Assembly: GCF_014199325.1 (NCBI RefSeq)
Contig: NZ_JACIJJ010000002.1
Coordinates: 620,001 to 684,000, forward strand
DNA: 64,000 bases
From: Sphingomonas yantingensis
Lineage (GTDB): Bacteria; Pseudomonadota; Alphaproteobacteria; Sphingomonadales; Sphingomonadaceae
Direction of reading: 5' to 3'
The notes under the pieces were generated by a model. It was not told the origin of the DNA, did no database searches, and worked only from the letters and a program-made list of their open reading frames with translations. Positions 39,957-49,358 of this stretch are shown here, in pieces; the stretch's first letter is position 1, and every line of letters starts with the position of its first letter. A program made the position numbers and the translations under genes.

Positions 39957-41464
39957 GCCGCTTCCGCCATCGGGCAATAGCGGTGTATGAAATCGAGATG
40001 CCCCGGCATCGCCGCCGCGGTCGCCGAAACCTCCTGCCTGAGCGCGGCCATGCTGCGCAGCAAATCAGCGTCGGTGGGTAGCCCGGCGCGCGGATCGAAC
40101 CCCTCGGGCACAACGCGCTGGCCGAGATAGACCGCGACCCAACTGGCATCGAGGAACACGCCCTCGCGATACTTCACGATGCGCCCACGGCGGCGAAACA
40201 GCTCGATCTTCTCGGCAAGGCTGTCGGGGATCGGCATCGTGCGGACATAGTTCCAGAAGTCCGAATCGTCCCGCTCGGTCGCGTGATAATGGAGGATCAG
40301 GAAGTCACGGATCCGGTCATATTCGAGGTCGATGATCCGGTTGAACTCGTCCCGGTCGGCATCGGCAATATCGTTCTCCGGCCACAGTTCGACCAGCGCG
40401 GTGATCGCCTGCTGGACGAGGTAGATGCTCGTCGACTCAAGCGGCTCCAGGAACCCGCTCGCCAGCCCGACCGCGACGCAGTTGCGCACCCAGCTGCGCT
40501 CGCGCCGCCCCGCGCGGAAACGGAGGAGGCGGGGGGAGGCCATCGGCTCGCCCTCGACCGCCGCCTCGATCGCGGATGCGGCCTCGTCGTCCGACACGAA
40601 CGCGCTCGAATAGACATAGCCGTTGCCGGTGCGGTGCTGGAGCGGGATGCGCCAGCGCCAGCCCGCGGGCATCGCGATCGCGCTGGTATAGGGCGTCACG
40701 TCGGTGCGTGTCCGGCACGGCATCGCCGCCGCCCGGTCGGCGGGCAGCCAGCGCGACCAGTCCTGGAACGGCTCGCCGAGCGCCTCGCCCAGGAGAAGCG
40801 AGCGAAAGCCCGAGCAGTCGACGAACAGGTCGCCCTCGATCCGATTGCCCCCCTCCAGCACAACCGCGCGGATATCGCCACGCTCGCCGTCGAGCTCGAC
40901 GTCGACCACGCGGCCCTCCGTCCGCGTCGCACCCATCCCCTCGGCGATCGCGCGCAGATAGGGGGCGAAGAGCACCGCATCGAACTGATAGGCATAGCCG
41001 AAGGTGCCGGCGAGGCTCGCGGGATCGCCGGGCGGCGCGAACTTGCCCATCCGCGCCATCATGCACGCGACCGAGAATTGCTCGAGCGGCGGCACGTCGC
41101 GCCCCTCCAGCCGGGCGCGCGTCCAATAGTGGTGGAAATCGACCTCGCCATGCCCGCGCCCGAACGTGCCGAACGGGTGGACATAGCTGTCGCCGACCCG
41201 CCCCCAGTCGCGAAACTCGATGCCGAGTTTGAACGTCGCGCGGGTCCAGCGCATGAAGTCGGCTTCGGCGATCCCCAGCCGTTCGTTGAAATGGCGGATG
41301 TGCGGCAGCGTCGCCTCGCCCACGCCGACGATCCCGATCGCTTCAGATTCGACGAGGTGGATTGAGCAGCGTTTCGGCAGCAGGCGCGCGAGTGCCGCCG
41401 CCGCCATCCAGCCCGATGTACCGCCCCCCACGATCACGACTCGCTGCGCGCGTCCGTCGGTCAT
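39953..41464 (-). CDS. Flavin-dependent 'tryptophan' halogenase (operon member 1)
   Basis: A 503-residue halogenase, first gene of the operon, starting at ATG 41464. Motifs: VIVGGGTSGWMAAAAL, GVGEATLP, catalytic Lys near residue 79 in RATFKLGIEFRDW, GWRWRIPLQHRTGNG and SGFLEPLESTSIYLV. An upstream in-frame extension to 41536 is not supported. It diverges from the large TBDT across a 235-base region with a LacI-type operator, so TBDT and halogenases are probably induced together by a sugar signal. Confidence 0.9.
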   Translation of the reverse strand: MTDGRAQRVVIVGGGTSGWMAAAALARLLPKRCSIHLVESEAIGIVGVGEATLPHIRHFNERLGIAEADFMRWTRATFKLGIEFRDWGRVGDSYVHPFGTFGRGHGEVDFHHYWTRARLEGRDVPPLEQFSVACMMARMGKFAPPGDPASLAGTFGYAYQFDAVLFAPYLRAIAEGMGATRTEGRVVDVELDGERGDIRAVVLEGGNRIEGDLFVDCSGFRSLLLGEALGEPFQDWSRWLPADRAAAMPCRTRTDVTPYTSAIAMPAGWRWRIPLQHRTGNGYVYSSAFVSDDEAASAIEAAVEGEPMASPRLLRFRAGRRERSWVRNCVAVGLASGFLEPLESTSIYLVQQAITALVELWPENDIADADRDEFNRIIDLEYDRIRDFLILHYHATERDDSDFWNYVRTMPIPDSLAEKIELFRRRGRIVKYREGVFLDASWVAVYLGQRVVPEGFDPRAGLPTDADLLRSMAALRQEVSATAAAMPGHLDFIHRYCPMAEAA

Positions 41465-41598
41465 TGCCGCTGCCTCAACGCCCTTCTCCCGCCACCTTGG
41501 CTCGACGATCATGCTGCGCGCGTCAAGCCGCGGCAAACGGCTGCATGTTGCATGATGGCAACATCATTTTCATGATTTCGTATGCAGGCTCGCGAAGA

Positions 41599-41612
41599 TG
41601 TTACCGCAAACA
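41599..41612. promoter_or_regulatory. LacI-type operator between the TBDT and the halogenase operon
   Basis: TGTTACCGCAAACA is an imperfect palindrome with the central CG typical of LacI-family sites. Its inverse, TGTTTGCGGTAACA, matches 11 of 14 positions with TGGTAGCGGTAAAA upstream of the GH10 gene at 49047. The remainder of 41465-41699 shows no gene. Confidence 0.5.
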
Positions 41613-41699
41613 AATTTGCTTGCTCAAGACCCGAAATGACGATTACTGTTGCATTCAAGGCATGGCCAACATGTCAGGTGCTAACGGGGGGAGAGGATC

Positions 41700-44600
41700 A
41701 TGGCCTTTACTGGCTCTGAGACGCTGCGCGGAATGAAGACGCGCGAAATCGGCAAGTTGTTGAAGTGTGGCGTTTCCGTGGGTGCGGTCTGCACCTTCGC
41801 GCTTGCCATGCCAGCGCAGGCACAAACCGGCGCGGCGACTGGTCAGGGGACCGCGGGCAACGCGACTCCGGCCGCCCAGCCGCAGGACGGCGCCACGACG
41901 CAGCCGACGATCGACTCGCCGCAGGGTCAGTCGGCGACGACCGCGACCACGGACGAGCCGGGCGCTCAGGACATCGTCGTCACCGGCATCCGCCAGAGCC
42001 TCGCCAACGCGCAGAACATCAAGCGTAACGCCGACACCGTCGTCGACGCGATCACCGCGCAGGACATCGGCGCGCTGCCCGATCGTTCGGTGACCGAGGC
42101 GCTTCAGCGCGTGCCGGGCGTCTCGATCAACCGCTTCGCCGGGTCGAACGATCCCGACCACTTCTCGGTCGAGGGTTCGGGCGTCGTCGTGCGCGGTCTG
42201 AATTTCGTCCGCTCCGAGTTCAACGGCCGCAGCGCGTTCGCGGCGGGCATCGGCGGCCAGGCGCTCAATTTCGCCGACGTGCCGTCCGAACTGCTCGGCT
42301 CGGTCGAGATCTACAAGAACGCGACCGCCGACCTGATCGAGGGCGGTCTGGCCGGCACGGTCAACCTCAACACGCGCAAGCCCTTCGACAATCGCGGCTT
42401 CCACATCGGCGGCGGCGTCGAGGCGAATTACGGCGACTTCCGCAAGAAGTGGACGCCCACCGCCTCGCTGCTCGTCAGCGACACGTTCGAGACGGGTATC
42501 GGTACGTTTGGTATCCTCGCCAACCTGTCCTATTCGCGGATCAAGAGCCGCGCCGACGGCATCCAGATCACCAACATCCAGACGCGCGACGGCGGCAGCG
42601 CGCAGGGCGCCAACGGCGGCGGCGTCCAGTGCCGCAATCCACTGCCCGGAACGGGCGATTCGCAGACGCTGCCGCCGGCCGGCACGTGCGGCTTCGGCGG
42701 CACGGCGGCGGGCGCCGACGGGTTCCTCGATCTGGCGGCGGGGCCGCTCTATGCGCCGATTGGCGGCCAGTTCCGCACGCAGGACTTCGACCGCAAGCGC
42801 GACGGCCAGGCGCTGGCGCTCCAGTGGGAAAGCACCGACAAGCGCACGCAGATCGCCGCGCAGTTCCTGCGCTCGCACTCGACCAATGCCTGGGGCGAGC
42901 GCACGTTCGAGAGCGCGCCCGACCTGTCCGAATACAACACCTATCCCTATGGCTGTCTTCAGAACACCAACGGGCCGAACGGCGGCACGCGCGCCGAGTG
43001 CCCGACGGGCACGACGCAGAACTATCAGTTCGGCGACGACGGCCTGTTCCAGAAGGGGTATATCACGCTGCCCGGTACCGGCTGGCGCTCGGCGTCCAGT
43101 GGGTCGGCCACCACGACGGTCCCCACCGGCGGCATCCAGCAGTCACTGTCGCGTCGTCAGATCTTCGAGGAGAATGAGGTTCGCGACTTCGGCTTCAACC
43201 TGAAGCACGAGCTGACCGAAAAGCTGTCGATGAACCTCGACGTCGACTACACCTATGCGCGTCGTGAAAACCTCGACGTCAGCGTGTTCGGCTCGACCTT
43301 TGCCGACCAGGAGCTCGACCTGACGGGCAACACGCCGGTCGTCATCCCGCACAAGCCGCTGACGCTGGCGGCAAGCTGGGCGACGCCGAATCCCGCGATG
43401 GTCGCGGCTAGCGACGCGCAGTATTTCCAGAACCGCGATTTCCAGTTCTGGCGCGCGGCGATGGATCACCTCGAGGATTCGCGCGGGTCGGAGTATCAGA
43501 TCAAGGGCGACTTCACGTACAAGTTCGACGACGGCTCGTTCCTGAACCGCGTCAAGTTCGGTGCGCGCTATTCGGAGCGCAACCAGACGGTGAAGTATTC
43601 TGCCTATAACTGGGGCGCGATCAGCGAAGTCTGGTCGGGGGCGCCGGTGACGTTCAACCAGGGCGACACTTCGAAGTCGGACTTCTTCGCGTTCCCGAAC
43701 TTCTTCCGTGGTGCGACGCCGGGCCCGGTGGGTGGCTATTATTACAACGGCGACCTCATCAACGACTATCAGGGGTCGGCGACGTTCTTCAAGGCGCAGA
43801 ACGACATCTGGCGTGGCACCAACGGCGCCACGGCGACCAACCGCTGGGTGCCCGCCAACGAGCGGCCCAACGCGATCCCCGGCTCGCCCTATCTGCCCGA
43901 CGAAATCCAGCCGGTGAACCAGCAGGATGCGGCGGCCTATGCCATGCTGAACTTCGGGTCCGACGATCCGCTGTTCGGCAACATCCGGCTGTCGGGCAAT
44001 ATCGGCGTTCGCTACGTTTCGACGAACATCCGCTCCGAAGGACGGATCGGCGTGCCGACGCAGCAGGCGCTGGGTATCGTCGATCCCTTCACGCGGACGG
44101 AGATCGATCCGGTCACCGGCCAGACGATCTTCACAGGACGCTGCGATCCGCGCGTGCCGGAAGGCGCTCCGGCGGGTACCCCGCCGTCGCGACCGGGCGG
44201 CATCTGTAATCTGGGTGCTGCGGCCTATGCCCAGCTCCAGCAGTTCGCGACCGGCCAAACGGTCAGCGACGTGGCGCGCAACGACTATGATTACTTCCTG
44301 CCCAGCTTCAACCTGAAGCTCGGCCTGTCGCGCGATCTCGTCGCCCGGTTCGCGGTGTCGAAGGTGCTGACGCGCCCCGACCTTGCGAATATCCGCAACT
44401 TCATCGGCGTGACCACCGACCCCAATTCGGGTGCGGCCACGGCGACGGCGGGCAATCCGTTCCTGAAGCCGGCCACTGCCTGGCAGTTCGACGCGACCCT
44501 CGAATGGTATTTCGCGCGGGTCGGTTCGATCACCGTCAACGGCTTCTACAAGGCGGTCGACAACTTCTTCTATTCGTCGCTCATCACCCGCAACATCACC

Positions 44601-45179
44601 AGCAACGGCGTGACCATCCCGGTGCTGATCCGCGGTCCCGCCAATTTCGACGGAACGGGCAAGATCAAGGGTGTCGAGGTTTCGTACCAGCAGACGTTCG
44701 ACTTCCTGCCCGGCTTGCTCAGCGGCCTCGGCTTCAACGGCAACTATTCGTATATCGAAAGCCAGGGCTTGCCCAATTCGTTCCTGAACGGGGGCACGCC
44801 GTCGAACGCGTCGCCGATCACGCCGGGCAACCTGCCGCTGGAGGGGCTTTCGAAGCACAACGTCAACGCGACGGTGTTCTACGAAAAGGGGCCGGTGTCG
44901 CTGCGCGCGGCGTATAACTGGCGCTCGCGCTTCCTGCTGACGGCGGCCGACGTGATCTTCCCGTATACGTCGATCTACAATGACGAGACGGGCCAGCTCG
45001 ACGCGTCGGCGTTCATCAACGTCAACAAGTATATCAAGCTCGGCGTGCAGGGCGTGAACCTGACCAACGAATCGACCCGCACGCTCCAGGCGTACACGGG
45101 CAATCCGGACCAGCTGGCGCCGCGGTCCTACTTCATCAACGACCGTCGCTTCTCGTTCATCCTGCGCGGCAATTTCTAA
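41700..45179 (+). CDS. Large TonB-dependent receptor (polysaccharide locus)
   Basis: An 1159-residue outer-membrane receptor. Basic leader and hydrophobic segment ending AMPAQAQ, a long Ala/Gln/Thr-rich linker, the TonB box DIVVTGIRQSL (~90), a plug domain (VVDAITAQDIGALPDRSVTEA, GVVVRGLNFVRS) and a 22-strand barrel ending in an aromatic residue (RFSFILRGNF). This Caulobacter/sphingomonad type imports oligosaccharides. A strong SD (GGGGAGAGG) supports 41700; ATG 41733 is possible. It is divergent from the halogenase operon and followed by a strong terminator. Confidence 0.92.
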   Translation: MAFTGSETLRGMKTREIGKLLKCGVSVGAVCTFALAMPAQAQTGAATGQGTAGNATPAAQPQDGATTQPTIDSPQGQSATTATTDEPGAQDIVVTGIRQSLANAQNIKRNADTVVDAITAQDIGALPDRSVTEALQRVPGVSINRFAGSNDPDHFSVEGSGVVVRGLNFVRSEFNGRSAFAAGIGGQALNFADVPSELLGSVEIYKNATADLIEGGLAGTVNLNTRKPFDNRGFHIGGGVEANYGDFRKKWTPTASLLVSDTFETGIGTFGILANLSYSRIKSRADGIQITNIQTRDGGSAQGANGGGVQCRNPLPGTGDSQTLPPAGTCGFGGTAAGADGFLDLAAGPLYAPIGGQFRTQDFDRKRDGQALALQWESTDKRTQIAAQFLRSHSTNAWGERTFESAPDLSEYNTYPYGCLQNTNGPNGGTRAECPTGTTQNYQFGDDGLFQKGYITLPGTGWRSASSGSATTTVPTGGIQQSLSRRQIFEENEVRDFGFNLKHELTEKLSMNLDVDYTYARRENLDVSVFGSTFADQELDLTGNTPVVIPHKPLTLAASWATPNPAMVAASDAQYFQNRDFQFWRAAMDHLEDSRGSEYQIKGDFTYKFDDGSFLNRVKFGARYSERNQTVKYSAYNWGAISEVWSGAPVTFNQGDTSKSDFFAFPNFFRGATPGPVGGYYYNGDLINDYQGSATFFKAQNDIWRGTNGATATNRWVPANERPNAIPGSPYLPDEIQPVNQQDAAAYAMLNFGSDDPLFGNIRLSGNIGVRYVSTNIRSEGRIGVPTQQALGIVDPFTRTEIDPVTGQTIFTGRCDPRVPEGAPAGTPPSRPGGICNLGAAAYAQLQQFATGQTVSDVARNDYDYFLPSFNLKLGLSRDLVARFAVSKVLTRPDLANIRNFIGVTTDPNSGAATATAGNPFLKPATAWQFDATLEWYFARVGSITVNGFYKAVDNFFYSSLITRNITSNGVTIPVLIRGPANFDGTGKIKGVEVSYQQTFDFLPGLLSGLGFNGNYSYIESQGLPNSFLNGGTPSNASPITPGNLPLEGLSKHNVNATVFYEKGPVSLRAAYNWRSRFLLTAADVIFPYTSIYNDETGQLDASAFINVNKYIKLGVQGVNLTNESTRTLQAYTGNPDQLAPRSYFINDRRFSFILRGNF

Positions 45180-45230
45180 AGGGGGGCGGGGGTGGTCCTT
45201 CGGGACCGCTCCCGATGCCGCGCGAAAGAA

Positions 45231-45264
45231 GGGGCGCGTCCGGCAATCCGGGCGCGCCCCTTTT
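45231..45264 (+). terminator. Strong intrinsic terminator after the TBDT
   Basis: GGGGCGCG (45231-45238) pairs with CGCGCCCC (45253-45260), extended by CCGG pairing in the loop, and is followed by TTTT. It terminates TBDT transcripts. Confidence 0.8.
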
Positions 45265-45300
45265 CGTATCTGCCGTCACCGCGGACCTGCTCCGGAGTCC

Positions 45301-45343
45301 ACCGCACCGTCACCCAGGAACCAGTTCGGGGTGACGGTGCGGT
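45301..45343. terminator. Perfect 15-bp hairpin between convergent TBDT and GH3 genes
   Basis: ACCGCACCGTCACCC (45301-45315) is exactly inverted at 45329-45343. It lies before the end of the minus-strand GH3 gene (45362) and can act as a bidirectional terminator or REP-like repeat D. Confidence 0.6.
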
Positions 45344-45361
45344 CGCTTGCGGTCGATCAGC

Positions 45362-47788
45362 TCACTTCGGACAGACCGCACCCTCGGGATCGGTCACGAG
45401 CCGCGCATCGGCGATGGCAATCGCGAACGGGCCGGTCGCCGACAGCGCCAGCGGCACATCGACCTTCGTCATGTCGCTTCCCGCCGCGGCGAAGCATTTG
45501 AGCGGGATGCGCGCGGTCTTCCACCCGCTGCCCGCGGCGAACAGCGCGGCCGCATTCACGCTCCCGCTGCCCAGCGACAGGCGGACCGGACCCGCAGCTG
45601 CGGCCTCAACCTTGTACTGGAGCTGGAGCAGCACGTCGGCATTGGTCTCGCGCGTTAGGTCGAGCTGCGGACCGGCAATCCGCGCCGTCCCTTGGCGACC
45701 GCGCGCGAAGGTAAGGCGCGAGGCACCCTCCTGCGTCCGCGCGGAATCCACAGCCTCAGCCGTAACGCCGTCGAGCTTCCACGCGAACGGGGCGGGCGTG
45801 CGGCCGAGCGTGTAGAACAGGCTGGTGTTGGCAAGGCTGGCGTCGATGCCCGCGACCTCGCCCAGCTTCGGCACGCGGCCTGGCTTGGCATAGGACAGGC
45901 CATAGCCGAGCGCGAACAGCGGATCATAGCCGGGCGCGCCCTTATTCAGCGTGAACTGGCCCGCAGTCTTGGGCCAGCTGTACGACAGCCGCCCGGTAAA
46001 GTCGGTGCGCGGCTTGCCCGCCGCATCGCCGACCAGCACGTCGGCGATCCCACCGCCCTCCGACCCCGGCAGCCAGGCCGCGACGAAGGCGTCGGACTGG
46101 TTCAGCTCCGGGTTCACCCAGAGCGGGCGGCCCGACAGGAACACCGACACCACCTTGATCCCCGCCGCCTTCAGCCGCTTCAGCGTCGCCAGCGCCTGCT
46201 TGTCGCCCGCCTGGAACTCCAGCGTGCGGGTGTCGCCGCGCATCTCGGCATAGGGCATCTCGCCGAACACCACGACCGCGACGTCGGGCTTCGTCGTGAA
46301 CCGGCCTTCGACGTTCAGTTCGGTGATGCCGCCGCCCTTCCGAACCGCCTCGGCGATGCCTGAATAGATCGACTGGGCGTTGGGGAAGTCGGCGGGCTTG
46401 TTGCCGTCGCCCTGCCAGCTCAGCGTCCAGCCGCCGGCCTGAAGCCCCACATCGTCTGCATGCGTCCCCGCGACGAGGATGCGCGCGGAGGCCTTGAGCG
46501 GCAGCACGCCGTCGTTCTTGAGGAGGACGAGCGACTTGCGCACCGCCTCGCGCGCGATCGCGCGGTGGGCGGTGCTGCCGATCACGCCGGCACGATTCTC
46601 GTACGGGCGCGCGGCGTCGAACAGGCCGAGCTTGAACTTCACGCGCAGGATGCGGCGGACCGCGTCGTCGATGCGCGCCATCGGGATCACGCCGCTGCGC
46701 GCCTGTTTGACGGTGTTGTCGAACAGGCCCTTCCAGCTGTCCGGGGCCATCGCCATGTCGAGCCCGGCGTTGAACGTCTGCGCGCAGTCCTCCTTGGTAC
46801 AGCCGGGGATCTGGCCATGGCCGTTCCAGTCGCCGACGACGAACCCGTCAAAGCCCATCCGCCCCTTGAGCACGTCGGTCAGCAGGCTCTTGTTGCCGTG
46901 CATCTTCCTGCCCTGCCACGAGCTGTACGATGCCATAACCGTCATCGTGCCCGCGTCGATCGCGGGCGGATACCCCGCCGAATGGATGCCGATCAGCGTC
47001 TTCTCGTCGATCTCGTCATTGCCCTGGTCGATGCCGTCCTTGGTCCCGCCGTCGCCGAGGAAGTGCTTGGCGCTCGCGGCGACATGGCCGTCCTGGATGC
47101 GGCCGCGACCGGGTGCCCCCTGTAGTCCCTCGATCATGGGCGCGGCATAGCTGCGCACGATCCCCGGATCCTCCGAATAGCCCTCGTACGTGCGGCCCCA
47201 GCGATCGTCTTGCGGCACCGCCAGCGTCGGGCCGAATGCCCAGGTGATGCCCGCGGCGGCGGTTTCCTTCGCCGTCGCATCGCCAATGCGGCGGATGAGG
47301 TCGGGGTCGTGCGCCGCCCCCAGTGCGATGTTGTGCGGGAAGAGCGTAGCGCCGACGACGTTGTTGTTGCCGTGGACGGCATCGACGCCGAAGATCAGCG
47401 GGATCGCGGTGTGGCCGGCGCGCTTCTCCATCGCCACCGCGTCGAACGCGCGGCCGGTCGCGGCCCAGTCGGCGCCCGGCGAACGGTCGGGCTTGCCGAG
47501 CGGCGGCGAGCTGCCGCCCGCCAGGATCGAGCCGAGCGGGTACTGCCTGAGGTCCTCTGGCTTGATCGCGCCGATATCGGCCTGGATCATCTGCCCGACT
47601 TTCTCCTCCAGCGTCATCTTCGCCATCAGTGCGGTGATCTTCGCCTCGGTCGCGGCGTCGATCAGACCCTGGCTCTTGGCGGTCGGCCACGCTTGCGGAT
47701 GCGCGACGCCCTGCGTGCCCGCATCCTGCGCAAGGGCGGTCGTGGCGAGCAGCGCGGAAAGCGCGGCTGCGGCAGTCTTCTTCATCAT
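45362..47788 (-). CDS. Secreted GH3 beta-glucosidase/exo-glucanase-like enzyme
   Basis: An 808-residue GH3 protein from ATG 47788 with a Sec signal (AAAALSALLATTALAQ). Catalytic domain: MTLEEKVGQMIQADI, FGVDAVHGNN, ASAKHFLGDG; nucleophile Asp in FDGFVVGDWNG. The GH3 C-terminal sandwich (SLVLLKNDGVLPLK) is followed by a galactose-binding-like ExoP domain (~650-808). It should release terminal beta-glucose or xylose in the periplasm. It is 28 bases downstream of the GH10 gene, so the two share an operon. Confidence 0.9.
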   Translation of the reverse strand: MMKKTAAAALSALLATTALAQDAGTQGVAHPQAWPTAKSQGLIDAATEAKITALMAKMTLEEKVGQMIQADIGAIKPEDLRQYPLGSILAGGSSPPLGKPDRSPGADWAATGRAFDAVAMEKRAGHTAIPLIFGVDAVHGNNNVVGATLFPHNIALGAAHDPDLIRRIGDATAKETAAAGITWAFGPTLAVPQDDRWGRTYEGYSEDPGIVRSYAAPMIEGLQGAPGRGRIQDGHVAASAKHFLGDGGTKDGIDQGNDEIDEKTLIGIHSAGYPPAIDAGTMTVMASYSSWQGRKMHGNKSLLTDVLKGRMGFDGFVVGDWNGHGQIPGCTKEDCAQTFNAGLDMAMAPDSWKGLFDNTVKQARSGVIPMARIDDAVRRILRVKFKLGLFDAARPYENRAGVIGSTAHRAIAREAVRKSLVLLKNDGVLPLKASARILVAGTHADDVGLQAGGWTLSWQGDGNKPADFPNAQSIYSGIAEAVRKGGGITELNVEGRFTTKPDVAVVVFGEMPYAEMRGDTRTLEFQAGDKQALATLKRLKAAGIKVVSVFLSGRPLWVNPELNQSDAFVAAWLPGSEGGGIADVLVGDAAGKPRTDFTGRLSYSWPKTAGQFTLNKGAPGYDPLFALGYGLSYAKPGRVPKLGEVAGIDASLANTSLFYTLGRTPAPFAWKLDGVTAEAVDSARTQEGASRLTFARGRQGTARIAGPQLDLTRETNADVLLQLQYKVEAAAAGPVRLSLGSGSVNAAALFAAGSGWKTARIPLKCFAAAGSDMTKVDVPLALSATGPFAIAIADARLVTDPEGAVCPK

Positions 47789-47816
47789 ATCCCCCGTCTT
47801 TTCTTTGTTTTGGTCG

Positions 47817-48974
47817 TCAGCGTTTGGGCGCCGCCGCCAGCGCGGCGGCAACCGCGGCGTGTAGCGGCTTTGGTTTGAACTCGCGGTCGTACAGCGTCGG
47901 GCGACGCAGCGCCTTGTCGGCGCGCGGCTCGAACCCCTCGATCCAGCTGTAACGGTCGGTCATGCCCCAGGCGAGTATCTCGCGAAGCTGGGGATAGCCG
48001 AGCGTCACGTCGAGATAGGCGCGGGCATAGTCCGCAACCGCGCGGTCGCGCGCGGCCGGGTCGGCGGGCAGGCCGTTGTCGCGCACGTCGAACTCGGTGA
48101 CGACCAGCTTGTAGCCCATCGCCGTCACGGCATCGAGGAAGCGGCGCCACTCCGCCTGCTGCGCGGTCAACGAACCGCCGGGCTGCGTGACGAGGTGCGA
48201 CTGGACGCCAAGCGCGTCGACGGGCGTGCCGCGGGTGCGGAACCCCTCGAGCAGCTTGAGCACGCCCGCACGGTGCCGGGCGTTGTCGGGCTCCCAGCTC
48301 ATATAGTCGTTGTAGACGAGCTGCGCGCCGGGCGCCGCTGCGCGTGCCGTGCGGAACGCGAGGTCAAGCGTCGCCTCCGCCCCGCCGATCGCGCGCGAGA
48401 GCGCCGTTTCGTAAAGCCCGCTGCCGTCGGGATTGACCGCTTCGTTGACGACGTCCCAGCTCGTCACGCGCGGGGCGTAGCGGCCGACCACGATCTGAAT
48501 GTGGTTCGTCAGCATCGCCGCGCCTGTGGGGGAGGGGCGGGGGCCGAAATCGTGGTTCGCCTCCCATCGCGGCATCCACTTCGTCTGGTGCCAGAGCAGC
48601 GTGTGGCCGCGCATCGCCATGCCCTTCGCCTTTGCATAGGCGGCGATGGCGTCGGCGCGCTCGAAGTCGAAGGTCGTGGGCGTGGGGCGCAGCCGCTGCC
48701 ACTTCATCTCGTTCTCGGCGACGAGGATGCCGCAGTCGCGCTCCAGCAGCGCAGTGTAACGCGGGTTGCCGACGCCGCCGCGATCCGCGCCCGGCGGGCA
48801 CCAGGCCACGGCCGAGCCGAACCGCAGCCCGCGCTTGCCCGCAATCGAGTTCAGGCCGGTGCCGGGGGCGGCCGCGGCGGGCATCGCCGCAACGATCGCG
48901 GCGCCGGCCGACAGCACCAGGGCCTCGCGCCGGGTCGCACCATGCCCATTCAATTCGTTCCGCGTTGCCATCAT
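47817..48974 (-). CDS. Secreted GH10 endo-beta-1,4-xylanase
   Basis: A 385-residue GH10 enzyme from ATG 48974 with a Tat-like signal (GATRREALVLSAGAAIVAAM). It has the (beta/alpha)8 motifs ENEMKWQRLRP and GHTLLWHQTKWMP, catalytic acid/base Glu in WDVVNEAVN (~169) and nucleophile Glu in LVVTEFDVRD (~275). It hydrolyses xylan backbone bonds in the periplasm or at the surface. A LacI-type operator lies about 75 bases upstream. It is followed by the GH3 gene on the same strand. Confidence 0.92.
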   Translation of the reverse strand: MMATRNELNGHGATRREALVLSAGAAIVAAMPAAAAPGTGLNSIAGKRGLRFGSAVAWCPPGADRGGVGNPRYTALLERDCGILVAENEMKWQRLRPTPTTFDFERADAIAAYAKAKGMAMRGHTLLWHQTKWMPRWEANHDFGPRPSPTGAAMLTNHIQIVVGRYAPRVTSWDVVNEAVNPDGSGLYETALSRAIGGAEATLDLAFRTARAAAPGAQLVYNDYMSWEPDNARHRAGVLKLLEGFRTRGTPVDALGVQSHLVTQPGGSLTAQQAEWRRFLDAVTAMGYKLVVTEFDVRDNGLPADPAARDRAVADYARAYLDVTLGYPQLREILAWGMTDRYSWIEGFEPRADKALRRPTLYDREFKPKPLHAAVAAALAAAPKR

Positions 48975-49046
48975 CGCCCCTCCCGCCCGAACCATGCCGA
49001 TCGTTCGCCGGCATTGCCGCCGACAATTCACTAGAACGCGGCCTAT

Positions 49047-49060
49047 TGGTAGCGGTAAAA
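49047..49060. promoter_or_regulatory. LacI-type operator (xyl-box-like) upstream of the GH10 xylanase
   Basis: TGGTAGCGGTAAAA resembles the Xanthomonas xyl-box (TGGTAGCGCTAACA) and matches the inverse of the 41599 site at 11 of 14 positions. It lies between the GH10 start (48974) and the next gene's 3' end. Confidence 0.5.
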
Positions 49061-49077
49061 TACGTATGCTGGCGCAG

Positions 49078-49353
49078 TCAGCCGTTGCCGGGCGGATCAT
49101 GGGTTTCGGTCAGCTCCACCACCTCGAACACATGGCTCGCCCAGCCGCGCTGGCGCGCCGCCTCGTCCAGCGCGGCGCGCTTGCCCGTCGCCTCTTTGAG
49201 CGACTTGGCATGGCCCCAGAAGACCTCGGTCCGGCCACCGCCCAGATCGGCGACGATCCGCCAGTAATGGGTGAAGGGCGCGGCGGTCGGCCCGATCGTC
49301 TTGACGTAACCATCGGGCATCGTCGCGGTCAGGTATCGCCGCCGCTTCGCCAC
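49078..49353 (-). CDS. Small hypothetical protein in the DUF6481 operon
   Basis: A 91-residue basic protein from GTG 49353, reading AKRRRYLTATMPDGYVKTIG and then a strand-helix pattern (HYWRIVADLGGGRTEVFWG; SLKEATGKRAALDEAARQR). No family recognised. Its start is five bases after the methyltransferase-like gene's stop on the same strand, so it is the third gene of that operon. Function unknown. Confidence 0.6.
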   Translation of the reverse strand: MAKRRRYLTATMPDGYVKTIGPTAAPFTHYWRIVADLGGGRTEVFWGHAKSLKEATGKRAALDEAARQRGWASHVFEVVELTETHDPPGNG

Positions 49354-49358
49354 CGGCT

